A stretch of 64,000 bases of DNA, from the NCBI RefSeq assembly GCF_028882275.1, contig NZ_JARBUT010000002.1, positions 310,001 to 374,000 of the forward strand. Reading direction: 5' to 3'. Below the pieces are notes generated by a model. It was not told the DNA's origin, made no database searches, and worked only from the letters and a program-made list of their open reading frames with translations. Each line of letters opens with the position of its first letter. The stretch's first letter is position 1. A program made the position numbers and the translations under genes. Shown here in pieces: positions 52,962 to 62,267 of the stretch. The DNA is from Nocardiopsis sp. N85 (GTDB taxonomy: Bacteria; Actinomycetota; Actinomycetes; Streptosporangiales; Streptosporangiaceae).

Positions 52962-53633
52962 ATGCAGAGGTTCACCACCCCCGCCCCCGTATCCGTCGTT
53001 CTCGACGTCCCCACGGGGCACATGCGGTTCATCGCCGCCGACCGGACCGACACCGTGGTCGAGGTCCTGCCCGCGAACGCCTCCAAGGGCCGCGACGTCA
53101 AGGCCGCCGAGCAGATGGAGGTCTCCTACGACGACGGTGTCCTGCGGATCGAGGCCCCCGAGGCGAAGAACCGGCTCCTGGGCGACTCCGGATCCATCGA
53201 GGTGGTCGTCCGACTGCCCGCCGGCTCCCGGGTCAAGGCCAAGGCGGCCGACGCCGAACTCAGGGGCGTCGGACGGCTCGGTGACGTCGCCTTCGAGGGC
53301 GCGCGGGCCACCGTCAAGCTCGACGAGACCGCCGAGGCGCACCTGACCCTCCAGGCCGGCGACGTCTCCGTCGGTCGACTTGGCGGCTCCGCCCGGATCG
53401 ACACCCACAAGGGCGACATCCACGTCACCGAGGCCGTGCGCGGCACCGTCGTGCTGAGCACCGGGTCCGGCGATATCTCGGTCGGCGCCGCCGCAGGGGT
53501 CTCCGCCTCCCTGGACGCGGGCACCTCCCACGGCCGCGTCCACAACGCGCTCAAGAACACCGACGGCGCCGCCGCCGGCCTGAACATCCACGCGACCACC
53601 GGGTACGGCGACATCACCGCCCGCGGTCTCTGA
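52962..53633 (+). CDS. DUF4097 beta-repeat protein
   Basis: A 223-aa protein built from short beta repeats such as LRIEAPEAK, GDVSVGRLGGSARIDTHKGD, GSGDISVGAA and TGYGDITARGL, the right-handed beta-helix style of DUF4097. GAAGGAG precedes ATG. No signal peptide is seen, so it is cytoplasmic or attached to the membrane by partners. It is followed 98 bp later by an alpha/beta hydrolase gene; the two are likely co-transcribed. Function unknown. Confidence 0.88.
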   Translation: MQRFTTPAPVSVVLDVPTGHMRFIAADRTDTVVEVLPANASKGRDVKAAEQMEVSYDDGVLRIEAPEAKNRLLGDSGSIEVVVRLPAGSRVKAKAADAELRGVGRLGDVAFEGARATVKLDETAEAHLTLQAGDVSVGRLGGSARIDTHKGDIHVTEAVRGTVVLSTGSGDISVGAAAGVSASLDAGTSHGRVHNALKNTDGAAAGLNIHATTGYGDITARGL

Positions 53634-53731
53634 CCCGCGCCCCCTCACCACCTCCGAAGAAGCCTCCCTGCACCAGCCCGGTCCGACCCCGCGCAGGGCC
53701 GGACCGAAACCACGAAGAAAGGCAGAACCCC

Positions 53732-54544
53732 ATGACAGTCCCGAACCCGACCGCTCCGGCCTCCGCATGGTCCGGCATGGTGCCGATCGAGGACACCGCG
53801 CTGGCCGTGACCGACACCGGCGGCTCCGGCCGCCCGGTCCTCTACCTCAACGGCGCCTACGCCGGGAAGCGGCACTGGCGACCCGTGATCGACGCGCTCG
53901 GCACCGGGACGCGCCACATCACCTACGACGAACGGGCCCGTGGCCGATCGAAGCGGTCGGCGGACTACTCCTTCGAGGCGTGCCTGCGCGACATGGACGC
54001 CGTCCTCGACGCGAGGGGCGTGGACCGGCCGATCCTGGTCGGCTGGTCCTACGGCGCAGCGCTCGCGGTCCACTGGGCCGAGCGGAATCCGGACCGTGTG
54101 TCGGGGGTGGTGTGCGTGGACGGCGGCATCCCCTACGGTCTGACCGGCGAGGAGGGGCGGGAGCGGATCCGCGGACTGTTCCGTCGGATGCGGTGGCTGC
54201 TTCCGCTGGCGCGTCCGTTCGGCTTGGCCGCGCGGATGAGCGCCGACCGGCACGCCGACGTCAACATCGAGATCAACGAGGTCAACGCCGCCATCGGGCC
54301 CGTCCTGGACCGGGTGTCCTGCCCGGTCCGGTACGTCCTGGCCACGGGCGGCAACCTCGGCGCGGGCGAGGAGGAGATGGAACGGCTGCGCACCGCACTC
54401 GACACGGTGCTCGCCCGCAACCCGGGCATCCGGGTGAGCGCGAAGGTCGAGAGCAACCACTCCCACATCCTGCGCAAGGACTTCCGCGCGGTCGCCGACG
54501 CGGTGCGCGAGTTGACCGCGGCCCACGACCGCGAAGTCCGCTGA
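53732..54544 (+). CDS. Alpha/beta hydrolase
   Basis: A 270-aa soluble hydrolase. Strand and oxyanion region VLYLNGAYAGKRHW, the nucleophile elbow VGWSYGAAL with Ser106, an acidic residue near VDGGIP or later, and His in VESNHSHILRKDF. GAAAGGCAG precedes ATG. The acyl substrate is unknown. It is in one transcription unit with the DUF4097 gene and ends in a clear terminator. Confidence 0.88.
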   Translation: MTVPNPTAPASAWSGMVPIEDTALAVTDTGGSGRPVLYLNGAYAGKRHWRPVIDALGTGTRHITYDERARGRSKRSADYSFEACLRDMDAVLDARGVDRPILVGWSYGAALAVHWAERNPDRVSGVVCVDGGIPYGLTGEEGRERIRGLFRRMRWLLPLARPFGLAARMSADRHADVNIEINEVNAAIGPVLDRVSCPVRYVLATGGNLGAGEEEMERLRTALDTVLARNPGIRVSAKVESNHSHILRKDFRAVADAVRELTAAHDREVR

Positions 54545-54552
54545 ACGGACGA

Positions 54553-54586
54553 GGGGACACCGCCGGCCGTGTCGGGCGGTGTCTCC
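54553..54586 (+). terminator. Terminator of the DUF4097-hydrolase unit
   Basis: A 12-bp stem with one G-U pair (core GACACCGCC/GGCGGTGTC) and a 10-nt loop starts 8 bp after the stop codon. The remaining 263 bp up to gatD show nothing else. Confidence 0.75.
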
Positions 54587-54849
54587 CGGCTCCGGCCGGG
54601 AACGGGCCCCGGCCGGGCGGGGCCGTCGGGCCGGGCCCGCTCGACAGTGTCGGACCCGTTCGGAGCGCGCGCCGCCCCGGTGACGTCGCCGACTTCGGTC
54701 ATCGGCTCCGGGGGCCTCACCCGAGGCAGGGCCCGCCCTCCTCAGAGAACGACGTGGTGGTCACGACCTCACGAAAGTCGGGATGCCGTGACCACCACAG
54801 GGACCCGAGGATCACCGGGCCGTGCGCGTTCGCCTCGCGTCCGCCCGTC

Positions 54850-55563
54850 TCAGGCGGACAGTGCGGCCGACAGGCGCTCCTCGTGGAGTCGGTCGCCCCA
54901 GGCCTGCGGCAGCGGGGCCAGCTGCCCCACCCGCCAGCGCAACAACAGGTCGGCGAGCTGCGGGTTGCGCGGCAGCGCCGGGCCGTGCAGGTAGGTGCCC
55001 AGCACCTGGCCCTGGTAGGCGCCCTCGGTCCGGTCGTCGTTGCCGATGCCGCGCACCGTGGTGGACAGCGGGAGGGCCGACGGGCCGATCTCGGTGCGGC
55101 CCTGGTGGTTCTCGAAGCCGGTGATGCGGCCCACGCCCAGCGACGGGTCGACGTCGGCGACGATCTCGCCGACCGCGCGGGCCTGGCCCCGGCCGCTGCG
55201 GATGTCGAGGATGCCGATCCCGGGCAGCGGGTTGGCCTCGTCGTCGCCGTAGCTCTCGCCGATGATCTGGTAGCCGGCGCACACCGCGAAGACGCAGGCG
55301 CCGCGGGCGGCGGCACGGGCCAGACCGCCGTCGGCGCGCAGGCGTTCGGCGGCCAGGATCTGGGGGCGGTCCTCACCGCCGCCGAGCAGGTAGATATCGC
55401 CCTGCTCGGGGACCGCGTCGCTGGAGTGGACGTGCACGACCTCGGTGGGGATCCCGCGCAGTTCGGCACGGCGCTGGAGGATGAGGACGTTGCCGCGGTC
55501 GCCGTAGGTGCTCAGCAGGTCGGGGTAGATCCACACGATCCGCAGGGCGCTGGTGTTCGTCAT
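54850..55563 (-). CDS. gatD: Lipid II glutaminyl amidotransferase subunit GatD
   Basis: A 237-aa glutaminase, class I amidotransferase (CobB/CobQ-like). It releases ammonia from glutamine for MurT. RIVWIYPDLLSTYGDRGN starts the domain; the nucleophile Cys is in FAVCAGYQIIGESY and the catalytic His in GTYLHGPALPRNP. It follows murT by 9 bp on the same strand. The complex amidates D-Glu of lipid II. Confidence 0.95.
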   Translation of the reverse strand: MTNTSALRIVWIYPDLLSTYGDRGNVLILQRRAELRGIPTEVVHVHSSDAVPEQGDIYLLGGGEDRPQILAAERLRADGGLARAAARGACVFAVCAGYQIIGESYGDDEANPLPGIGILDIRSGRGQARAVGEIVADVDPSLGVGRITGFENHQGRTEIGPSALPLSTTVRGIGNDDRTEGAYQGQVLGTYLHGPALPRNPQLADLLLRWRVGQLAPLPQAWGDRLHEERLSAALSA

Positions 55564-55572
55564 GGGTATCTC

Positions 55573-56829
55573 CTACTGGACGCGGCCGTAGGCCGTGCGG
55601 ATCTGCTGGAACGCCGTGTAGTTGGCGATGAGGTCGACCTTGGTCAGTCCGGGCTGCTCGGCCTTGAGCCTGCCGAGGACCTCGTCCACCCGGTCGGCCA
55701 CCTCGAAGCGCACACCGTCGGTCTCCAGGCGCAGGGCCAGGTCGGTGCGGCGCTCGCCCATGACGAACACGCGGCGGTCGCGCAGCACCGTGTAGTCGAC
55801 GTCCCACAGCCAGGAGGTGTCCTTGCCGTCGGGGATCTGCGCGTTGACCGACAGGATCACCGGGGTGCGGGGCGGGTCCAGGACGGCGAAGGACTCCAGC
55901 CACCCGGCCGGGTTCTTGGCCAGCAGCAGGCGGACCTCGACGCCCATGGTGACCACGGAGGTGTAACGGCCCGCGACGGAGGTGATCTCGCGCAGGCGCT
56001 CCACGGTGCGCTCGGGGTCCAGTCCGTAGCCGGTGGCGGTGGCGGCGGCGATCGCGGCGTTGGAGCGGTTGGCGTCACCGGGCAGGTTGAGCCGGAGCTT
56101 GAGGCGGCGGCCGTCGGGGGTGACGAGCACGTCGGAGTCGTTGTCCACGCCCCAGGTGGTCTGGGGGCGGGCCAGTCCGCACTCGGGGCAGGCCCAGTGC
56201 GGGTCCTGCTCACGGTGCAGGTGCCCACCGCACTCGGGGCAGCACCAGGAGTCCTCCTTCCAGCGCTGCCCGGCCGAGACCCAGGTGGCGTTGGGGGCTC
56301 CCAGCCCCGCCCAGGCGACGAGCGGGTCGTCGGCGTTGGCGATGACGTGGGTGTCGCTCTTGCCCAGCGCGGTGCGCCAGCGCTTGGCGAGCAGGTTGAT
56401 CTCCGAGGCGCGGTCCATCTGGTCGCGGCTCAGGTTCATCAGGACCACGAACGAGGGCTGGGTGGCGACGAGGACCTGGGGCAGGTACTTCTCGTCGACC
56501 TCCAGGACGCCGTTGACGGCGGACCGGTTGTTCGACAGCGCCGTGATGTGCCCGGTGGGCATGTTGGCGCCCTGCTCGTTGGTGGCGACGTCGCCGAACT
56601 CCCGCAGGGCGTGGGAGATGAGACGGGTGGTGGTGGTCTTGCCGTTGGTCGCGCTGACCAGGGCGAGCCTGCGCCCCCTGGCGAGCTTGGAGAGCAGGTC
56701 GGGTTCGACCTTGAGCGCGATCTTTCCGCCGATCACGGAACCGTCGCCGCGCCCGGTGGCACGGGACAGGCCGGCCGCACTCCTCCCCAGTACCGATGCC
56801 AGTTGGGCGCGCAAGGGAAGCTCGCTCAT
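55573..56829 (-). CDS. murT: Lipid II isoglutaminyl synthase subunit MurT
   Basis: A 418-aa Mur-ligase-fold enzyme. The ATP loop is VSATNGKTTTTRL. The central domain has LSRDQMDRASEI, and a four-Cys zinc ribbon (CPECGGHLHRE and, later, ACPECGLA) that is typical of MurT. The C-terminal DUF1727 domain ends NYTAFQQIRTAYGRVQ. With GatD it converts the D-Glu carboxyl of lipid II to D-isoglutamine, needed for cross-linking. Conserved in Gram-positives. Confidence 0.96.
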   Translation of the reverse strand: MSELPLRAQLASVLGRSAAGLSRATGRGDGSVIGGKIALKVEPDLLSKLARGRRLALVSATNGKTTTTRLISHALREFGDVATNEQGANMPTGHITALSNNRSAVNGVLEVDEKYLPQVLVATQPSFVVLMNLSRDQMDRASEINLLAKRWRTALGKSDTHVIANADDPLVAWAGLGAPNATWVSAGQRWKEDSWCCPECGGHLHREQDPHWACPECGLARPQTTWGVDNDSDVLVTPDGRRLKLRLNLPGDANRSNAAIAAATATGYGLDPERTVERLREITSVAGRYTSVVTMGVEVRLLLAKNPAGWLESFAVLDPPRTPVILSVNAQIPDGKDTSWLWDVDYTVLRDRRVFVMGERRTDLALRLETDGVRFEVADRVDEVLGRLKAEQPGLTKVDLIANYTAFQQIRTAYGRVQ

Positions 56830-56912
56830 GTACTCTCCACGATCGCTTGATCACCTGCGCCGATGCGTTGCGGCGGCGGGCGATGTGTCGGGCCAAGCCT
56901 ATTGTCCACCGG

Positions 56913-59024
56913 CTATCGGCTCCGCCAGTCCAGCCGCTCCGGAGGAGGGCCGAGGTTGGGCGGCACACGCCCCACCGCCCCATCGGTCCCCACCGGGTCC
57001 GGTACGGCCCCGACGGGCGTGTCGGGAGCGGCGACGGGAGGAAGGATGCGGGGGCGGACCCCGCCGTCGTGGCCGCGTCCCTCCGTCGACGCACCGGCCA
57101 CCGCGCCTGTTTCGTCACCACTGATCCGGGAGTCGTCCACTGTGGCCAGTGTTGCCGTGGACAGGGTGAGAATACCCGGATTGGTGTCGGCCAGGACAGG
57201 TCCGTCGGGGCCCAGAACGAGGGCGGCCGTGGCCGGCAGGGCGCACAGCGCGTCGGCGTCGGGGGAGAACGGTCGGGTGTGCCGGGTCGGATCGTCCTCG
57301 GCGGACAGGGGTGCGTCGGCCCACTCCTGTCCGGCCGTCGCCCGGCCCCACACCGTGGCCGATCTCACATGGCGGACCAGGTCCAGGGGGGCGACGGCGG
57401 CGGCCGCGTTGCGGATGACGGCGCCCGAGTCGGTGTGCGGGGAGGCGAAGAAACGGTCGTCGGCCGCCACCTCCGCGTCGGGGTCCTCCTCCGGCGCGGT
57501 GGCGCCTTCGCCCACCTCCTCGGCGACCGTCTCGGTGAGCCGGTGCAGCGCCGACCGCGCCGCGCCTCCCGACCGCCCGTCCGACGGGTGGACGGCGATC
57601 GCGTCGGCCACCGCCGCGGCGGTCCCCTCCTCCTGGCGCATGACGACGGGCAGCCGTCCCGGGCCGGTGAACCGCGTCAGGGCGGCCGGCACGGCGGTCC
57701 GGAACATGAGGACGACCTCCACCCCGCCGCTCCCCGCGGCGGCCAGGACCTGGTCGATCTCCCCCTCGGGCAGGGTCTCGGCGCCGCACACCACCACCGT
57801 GCGGCCGCGCCTCCCCCGGGTGCGACGGGCCTCGTCGGCCGGGACCCCGGCCACTTCCAGGAGTTCGCTCAGGGCGGCCACCGCGTAGGTGCCGTACACG
57901 CGCGCGGCGACCTCGCCCGAGGCCCGGTCCGTGGAGATGATCTTGACCTGGGCGTAGGCACCGTCCTCGGCGCGCGTGCCGACCGCCTCGAACGGGGAGA
58001 GGCGGCGTTCCAGTTCCCAGGCCCGGTCCCAGTGGCCGCCGGCGCAGCGTTCGCGGACCCGGGCGCGCTGGTCGGGGGTGAGCAGGGCGAGCGCCGGGTC
58101 GTCCTCTGCGGCGTCCCCCTCGGGGGTGATGAGGGCCCGCAGACCACCGATGAGCTCGGCGATGCCCGCCCGGGGGCCGAGCACCTCCATGAGCCGCAGC
58201 AGGAGGGTCTCGTCGGCGTCGACGTCGTCGACGGTCCCGGAGGCCGCCGCGACGGCGGAGAGGATGCGGGCGCGCTGACCGGCGTCCAGGTCGGTGCCGA
58301 GCGTCATGCACGGCAGGTCGGCCGGCAGCACCCACCGGCGCGGGGCCACCGCACAGCGCCGTGCCAGGCGGACCAGGTCGCGGGTCACCGAGCGACCGGT
58401 GAGGTCGACGACGGTGAGGTCGCCGCCCTCGCGCAGCCGGGACACGCCGATGGTGGTGAGCAGCGCCGACCATCCGGCGTCGGCCCCGCCGACGACGATG
58501 ATCGCGCCCGTGTCGGCGGGGGCGGTCACCCCGTACCAGAGGGGTCGGGCCTCGAAGGCCCGGCAGGCGGCCTGCCAGGCGGTGTGCTCCCGGGCGTGCT
58601 CGTCGAGGCGTTCGCGCAGCGCGTTCTCGCGGGCGGCGCGTTCGGCCTCCAGGCGTTCACGGGCCAGCATGAGCCGGCCGGCGATCACCTGTCGGCTCTG
58701 GAGCAGGGCGAAGACGATCGGGGCGGCGATGGTCACGCAGGCCAGGACACCGCCCACCGCGAGGTTCCCGGGCAGGACCCGCAGGGACCACAGCAGCGGG
58801 CACAGCAGGGCGAACGCGCCGAGTCCGACCAGCGCGACGTGCAGCGGCCGGTTGGTGCGGGCCTCGCTGTCGCGCTGGTCGGCGATCCACTGCTCGTCGA
58901 CGCCCTCCGCGTCGGCCGGGGTCGGCCGACGCGGGGGCGGGCCGGGCGGGGGCATGAGCACGGTGTACCGCCAGCCGACATAGGTACGCGCGCTCACGCC
59001 GTCCGGCCTCGGGGTGGGGGGCAC
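56913..59024 (-). CDS. Uncharacterised 703-aa membrane protein, possible degenerate P-loop
   Basis: GTG start with AGGAGGTG 8 nt upstream. After a Pro-rich N-terminus two helices (about residues 58-76 and 83-103) are followed by an Arg/Glu coiled region (LARERLEAERAARENALRERL) and then a globular domain starting AIIVVGGADAGWSALLTTIG, whose GGxxxGW pattern resembles a Walker A of FtsK/HerA ATPases without the GKS end. VVLMFRT is a possible Walker B-like strand. The tail is low-complexity and Pro-rich. I do not recognise a family. It lies 83 bp before murT on the same strand. Confidence 0.65.
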   Translation of the reverse strand: MPPTPRPDGVSARTYVGWRYTVLMPPPGPPPRRPTPADAEGVDEQWIADQRDSEARTNRPLHVALVGLGAFALLCPLLWSLRVLPGNLAVGGVLACVTIAAPIVFALLQSRQVIAGRLMLARERLEAERAARENALRERLDEHAREHTAWQAACRAFEARPLWYGVTAPADTGAIIVVGGADAGWSALLTTIGVSRLREGGDLTVVDLTGRSVTRDLVRLARRCAVAPRRWVLPADLPCMTLGTDLDAGQRARILSAVAAASGTVDDVDADETLLLRLMEVLGPRAGIAELIGGLRALITPEGDAAEDDPALALLTPDQRARVRERCAGGHWDRAWELERRLSPFEAVGTRAEDGAYAQVKIISTDRASGEVAARVYGTYAVAALSELLEVAGVPADEARRTRGRRGRTVVVCGAETLPEGEIDQVLAAAGSGGVEVVLMFRTAVPAALTRFTGPGRLPVVMRQEEGTAAAVADAIAVHPSDGRSGGAARSALHRLTETVAEEVGEGATAPEEDPDAEVAADDRFFASPHTDSGAVIRNAAAAVAPLDLVRHVRSATVWGRATAGQEWADAPLSAEDDPTRHTRPFSPDADALCALPATAALVLGPDGPVLADTNPGILTLSTATLATVDDSRISGDETGAVAGASTEGRGHDGGVRPRILPPVAAPDTPVGAVPDPVGTDGAVGRVPPNLGPPPERLDWRSR

Positions 59025-59211
59025 CGTCCGAACACCTCCTGATCGACCGCCCGAGCGGGCGGCCGGGGACTCGGTTCACTCGGGGCACGGCCGACCCGGG
59101 CCGGCCCGTGTGGGCACGATGCTGTCACCACCGGGCCGGCTTGTCACCGTCGCGGCGTGTCTCCCGGCGACCGGGCGGTCCGTGTCCGTCGGAGGCCGTG
59201 TCCCCGAGGGA

Positions 59212-60813
59212 TCAGTAGGCCGGGCAGCTGAGGCCGGGTTCGGGGACCTCTCCGCGCAGAAGGTAGGCGTCGATCGGGTCGTCCACGCAGGGCATGCCGT
59301 AGCCGTAGGCGGTGTGACCGGCGCCCTCGTAGGTGACCAGGGTCGCGGTGTCCAGCTGGTCGGCCAGTTCCTCGGCCCAGGCGTAGGGTGTGGCGGGGTC
59401 GCCGATGGTGCCGACCACCACGATCGGGGGCGCGTCGGGCGCGGTGAACCCGGTCGGGGCGACCTCGGTGTCGGGCCAGTAGGCGCAGGGCAGCTGTCCC
59501 CACACCAGGTCGGGGCCGAAGAACGGCGTGTCGACGGCGATCCTCTCCGCGGCGTCCCGGTAGACGTCGAGGTCGGTGGGGTCGACCCGGTCGGCGCAGT
59601 TGATGGCGGTCAGCGCCGCGTCGGCGTCCTCGTGGAACCCGTCCCCCTCCTCGTCCTCGTTCCGGGCGGCCTCTCCGCCCTCATCGGCGGTGTCGTCCTC
59701 GTACGAGGACCCGTAGGTGAGGTCGTAGAACTCCGCGAGGAGTTCGTCGGCGTCGGCGGTCTCCTCCTCCAGGGCGGTCAGGGTGTGGGCCATGTCGGTC
59801 CAGACGGTCTCGTCGTAGAGCGCCTGGCCCACCATCCCCAGCATGGTGCCGGCGTCGATGGGGGTGTCCTGGACGACGGGCGGGTCGGCGTCGAGTCGCA
59901 GGAGGAGGTCGGTCATCTCGTCCTCGGCCGCCTCCGCCCCGGTGAAGGGGCAGGTCCCCTCGCCGGAGCAGTCGGTGACGAACAGCTCCCAGGACGTCTG
60001 GAACGCCTGTGCCTGGTCCAGCGCGACCTCCACGTTGGGCCGCTCGGTCTCGACCGCGCCGTCCAGCACGAGGGCGCGGGTGTTCGCGGGGAACATCTCC
60101 GCGTACAGGGCGCCGATGTAGGTGCCGTAGGAGTAGCCCACGTAGCTCAGGGCCTCGTCGCCCAGGGCGGCGCGGACGAGGTCGAGGTCGCGGACCACGT
60201 TGACGGTGCCGATCTCGGCGAGGAACTCCTCCCCCACCGTCTCGGCGCAGTCGTCGGCGTAGTCGCGGGCCGCCCGCTCCAGGCGGTCCAGGTCGGCGTC
60301 GGTGACGGCCGCGGGGTCGTCGACCTCGTACTGGGCGGCGGCCAGCGCGTCCCAGTTCCCGCAGGCGAAGCCGCCGCTGTCGCCGACCCCGCGCGGGTCG
60401 AAGGAGACGATGTCGAAGGCCTCTCCGATCTCCTCGCTCAGCTGGGGGTGAGAGAGCATCTCCAGCCCCGACTCACCGGGGCCGCCCGGGTTGAGGACCA
60501 GCGAGCCGATCCGCTCGTCGGGACCGCCGGTGGCGGGCACCCGGGCCAGCGCGATGTCGATGGTGTCCCCGTCGGGGGTGTCGTGGTCGAGGGGGACCGC
60601 GAGGGTGGCGCACTCCAGGGCGGTCACCCACGCGCCGTCGCCGTACTCCTCGGCTGCCTCCTCGGCCTCGTCCCCCTCGTAGCAGGGCATCCAGTCCAGA
60701 GTCGTGACCGCGACGTTCTCCGCGTCCTCCGGTCCCGCCGGTGTGATCGCCGTACATCCGGCGACCAGCAATGTCACGACGCCCGCCAGCGCCGGCACCC
60801 CTGTGTACCTCAC
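59212..60813 (-). CDS. TAP-type alpha/beta hydrolase peptidase, lipoprotein
   Basis: A 533-aa secreted tripeptidyl aminopeptidase-like enzyme. The N-terminus has lipobox LLVAGCTAI, so it is anchored by lipid outside the membrane. LVLNPGGPGESG is the oxyanion loop, DIVSFDPRGVGDSG the second strand motif, and VGYSYGTYIGALYAEMFP the nucleophile elbow. His is in YEGAGHTAYGYG. The TAP-like C-terminal domain carries the CVDDPIDAYLLRGEVPEPG ending. An acidic insert (about residues 340-365) is unusual. GTG start with GAGAGGGG. Such enzymes remove peptides in cell-wall or medium. Confidence 0.9.
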   Translation of the reverse strand: MRYTGVPALAGVVTLLVAGCTAITPAGPEDAENVAVTTLDWMPCYEGDEAEEAAEEYGDGAWVTALECATLAVPLDHDTPDGDTIDIALARVPATGGPDERIGSLVLNPGGPGESGLEMLSHPQLSEEIGEAFDIVSFDPRGVGDSGGFACGNWDALAAAQYEVDDPAAVTDADLDRLERAARDYADDCAETVGEEFLAEIGTVNVVRDLDLVRAALGDEALSYVGYSYGTYIGALYAEMFPANTRALVLDGAVETERPNVEVALDQAQAFQTSWELFVTDCSGEGTCPFTGAEAAEDEMTDLLLRLDADPPVVQDTPIDAGTMLGMVGQALYDETVWTDMAHTLTALEEETADADELLAEFYDLTYGSSYEDDTADEGGEAARNEDEEGDGFHEDADAALTAINCADRVDPTDLDVYRDAAERIAVDTPFFGPDLVWGQLPCAYWPDTEVAPTGFTAPDAPPIVVVGTIGDPATPYAWAEELADQLDTATLVTYEGAGHTAYGYGMPCVDDPIDAYLLRGEVPEPGLSCPAY

Positions 60814-60941
60814 GTGTTCGCGCCCCTCTCCGCACGGCCTCGTCGCCGTGCCCCGTTTCTCGGACGGGGGATGGGACGGGGCCACCGCGAAAGTGGTTTC
60901 GGGCTCATCACGGAATGGAGCATGCCGTACGACACAAAGGG

Positions 60942-60992
60942 GACACGAAGGGGCGCCGGGGGAGCCACCGGCTCCCTCCGACGCCCCGTGTC
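60942..60992 (-). terminator. Terminator of the sulfurtransferase operon
   Basis: A long hairpin 40 bp after the DUF1416 stop: GACAC, GGGGCG and GGGAGCC each pair with GTGTC, CGCCCC and GGCTCCC, loop ACC. Confidence 0.7.
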
Positions 60993-61030
60993 GTCTCGGT
61001 CCGGCCCGGCCGGAGCCGGACGGGATCGGA

Positions 61031-61336
61031 TCAGGCCTGGACCTGGAGGTCGATGACCTTGCCGACCTCGGCCCGCACCGGGTACTCGCCGGTGAAGCCC
61101 TGGGAGGCCAGGACGCGCACCTTCCAGTCGCCGTCGGCGGCGAAGAACCGGAAGGTCCCCTCGTCACCGGTGGCGACCTCGCCGACGAAGTCGTCGGAGG
61201 CGTTGAGGAGTCGCGCGTAGGCGCCGCGCAGCGGCTGACCGTCACGCGTCACCGTGCCCTGGATGACCGCCTGGTCTCCGGCGTCGACGTCGGCGAGGGC
61301 GACCCCGCCGACCGGTGCTCCGCAGCTGTCGCTCAC
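61031..61336 (-). CDS. DUF1416 protein (SseC type)
   Basis: A 101-aa protein: SDSCGAPVGGVALADVD, QAVIQGTVTRDGQPLRGAYARLL, GEVATGDEGTFRFFAADG, a carboxypeptidase-regulatory-like beta fold. GTG start overlaps the sulfurtransferase stop (GTGA). In M. tuberculosis the homologue SseC lies next to CysA/SseA-type sulfurtransferases. Role probably in thiosulfate metabolism, not proven. Confidence 0.92.
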   Translation of the reverse strand: MSDSCGAPVGGVALADVDAGDQAVIQGTVTRDGQPLRGAYARLLNASDDFVGEVATGDEGTFRFFAADGDWKVRVLASQGFTGEYPVRAEVGKVIDLQVQA

Positions 61337-62178
61337 TTGGTCTCCGCCTCTCCGAGCTCGACCGGCACGCCCACCAGGGAGCCGTACTCGGTCCACGAAC
61401 CGTCGTAGTTCTTGACGTTCTCCAGGCCGATGATCTCGTGCAGGGCGAACCAGGTGTGCGAGGAGCGCTCGCCGATGCGGCAGTAGGCGATGATCTCCTT
61501 CTCCAGGTCGACCCCGGCCTCCGTGTAGAGCTCGCGGAGCTCCTCGGCGGTCTTGAAGGTGCCGTCCTCGTTGGCGGTCTTCGCCCACGGGATGTTGCGC
61601 GCGGTCGGGATGTGGCCCGGACGCTGCGAGGACTCCTGCGGCAGGTGCGCGGGGGCCAGCAGCTTGCCGACGAACTCGTCGGGCGAGCGCACGTCGACCA
61701 GGTCCTTGGTGCCGATGGCCTCGACGACCTCGTCACGGAAGGCGCGGATGCTCAGGTCCTGGTCCTGGGCCCGGTACTCGGTGGCGGTCCGCTCGGGGAC
61801 CTCCTCCACCAGCTCGCGGGAGTCCAGCTCCCACTTCTTGCGGCCGCCGTCGAGCAGACGGACGTTGTCGTGGCCGTAGAGCTTGAAGTACCAGTAGGCG
61901 TAGGCCGCGAACCAGTTGTTGTTGCCGCCGTAGAGGACGACCTGGTCGTCGTTGGAGATGCCCTTGGCGGACAGCAGCCTCTCGAAGCCGGTCCTGTCCA
62001 CGAAGTCACGGCGGACCGGGTCCTGGAGGTCCGTCTTCCAGTCGATCTTGACGGCGCCGGGGATGTGTCCCTTGTCGTAGGCGGACGTGTCCTCGTCGAC
62101 CTCGACCAGGACCACGGTGGCGTCGTCCAGGTGAGCCTCCACCCAGTCGGCGTCCACAAGGACGTCGGAGCGGCTCAT
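61333..62178 (-). CDS. Thiosulfate sulfurtransferase (rhodanese)
   Basis: A 281-aa two-domain rhodanese, the actinobacterial CysA2/SseA type. The inactive first domain has LVEVDEDTSAYDKGHIPGA. The second has the catalytic Cys in IIAYCRIGERSSHTWF, and RSPDEFVGK and GHIPTARNIPW. It moves sulfane sulfur from thiosulfate to cyanide or thiols. AGGAGGTT lies 4 nt before the ATG. It is coupled to DUF1416 downstream and follows DUF4395; all three lie behind the cysteine leader peptide. Confidence 0.95.
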   Translation of the reverse strand: MSRSDVLVDADWVEAHLDDATVVLVEVDEDTSAYDKGHIPGAVKIDWKTDLQDPVRRDFVDRTGFERLLSAKGISNDDQVVLYGGNNNWFAAYAYWYFKLYGHDNVRLLDGGRKKWELDSRELVEEVPERTATEYRAQDQDLSIRAFRDEVVEAIGTKDLVDVRSPDEFVGKLLAPAHLPQESSQRPGHIPTARNIPWAKTANEDGTFKTAEELRELYTEAGVDLEKEIIAYCRIGERSSHTWFALHEIIGLENVKNYDGSWTEYGSLVGVPVELGEAETK

Positions 62179-62230
62179 GGGGAACCTCCTGTTGTTTCTT
62201 TGCGTGCGGTGTCGCGTGGGCTGTTCGGTT

Positions 62231-62255
62231 CCCACCGGACACGGGGTCCGGTGGG
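62231..62255 (-). terminator. Hairpin between DUF4395 and sulfurtransferase genes
   Basis: CCCACCGGAC pairs exactly with GTCCGGTGGG around ACGGG. It lies inside the operon, so it may tune readthrough rather than end all transcripts. Confidence 0.6.
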
Positions 62256-62267
62256 CACGGAGGGGGA

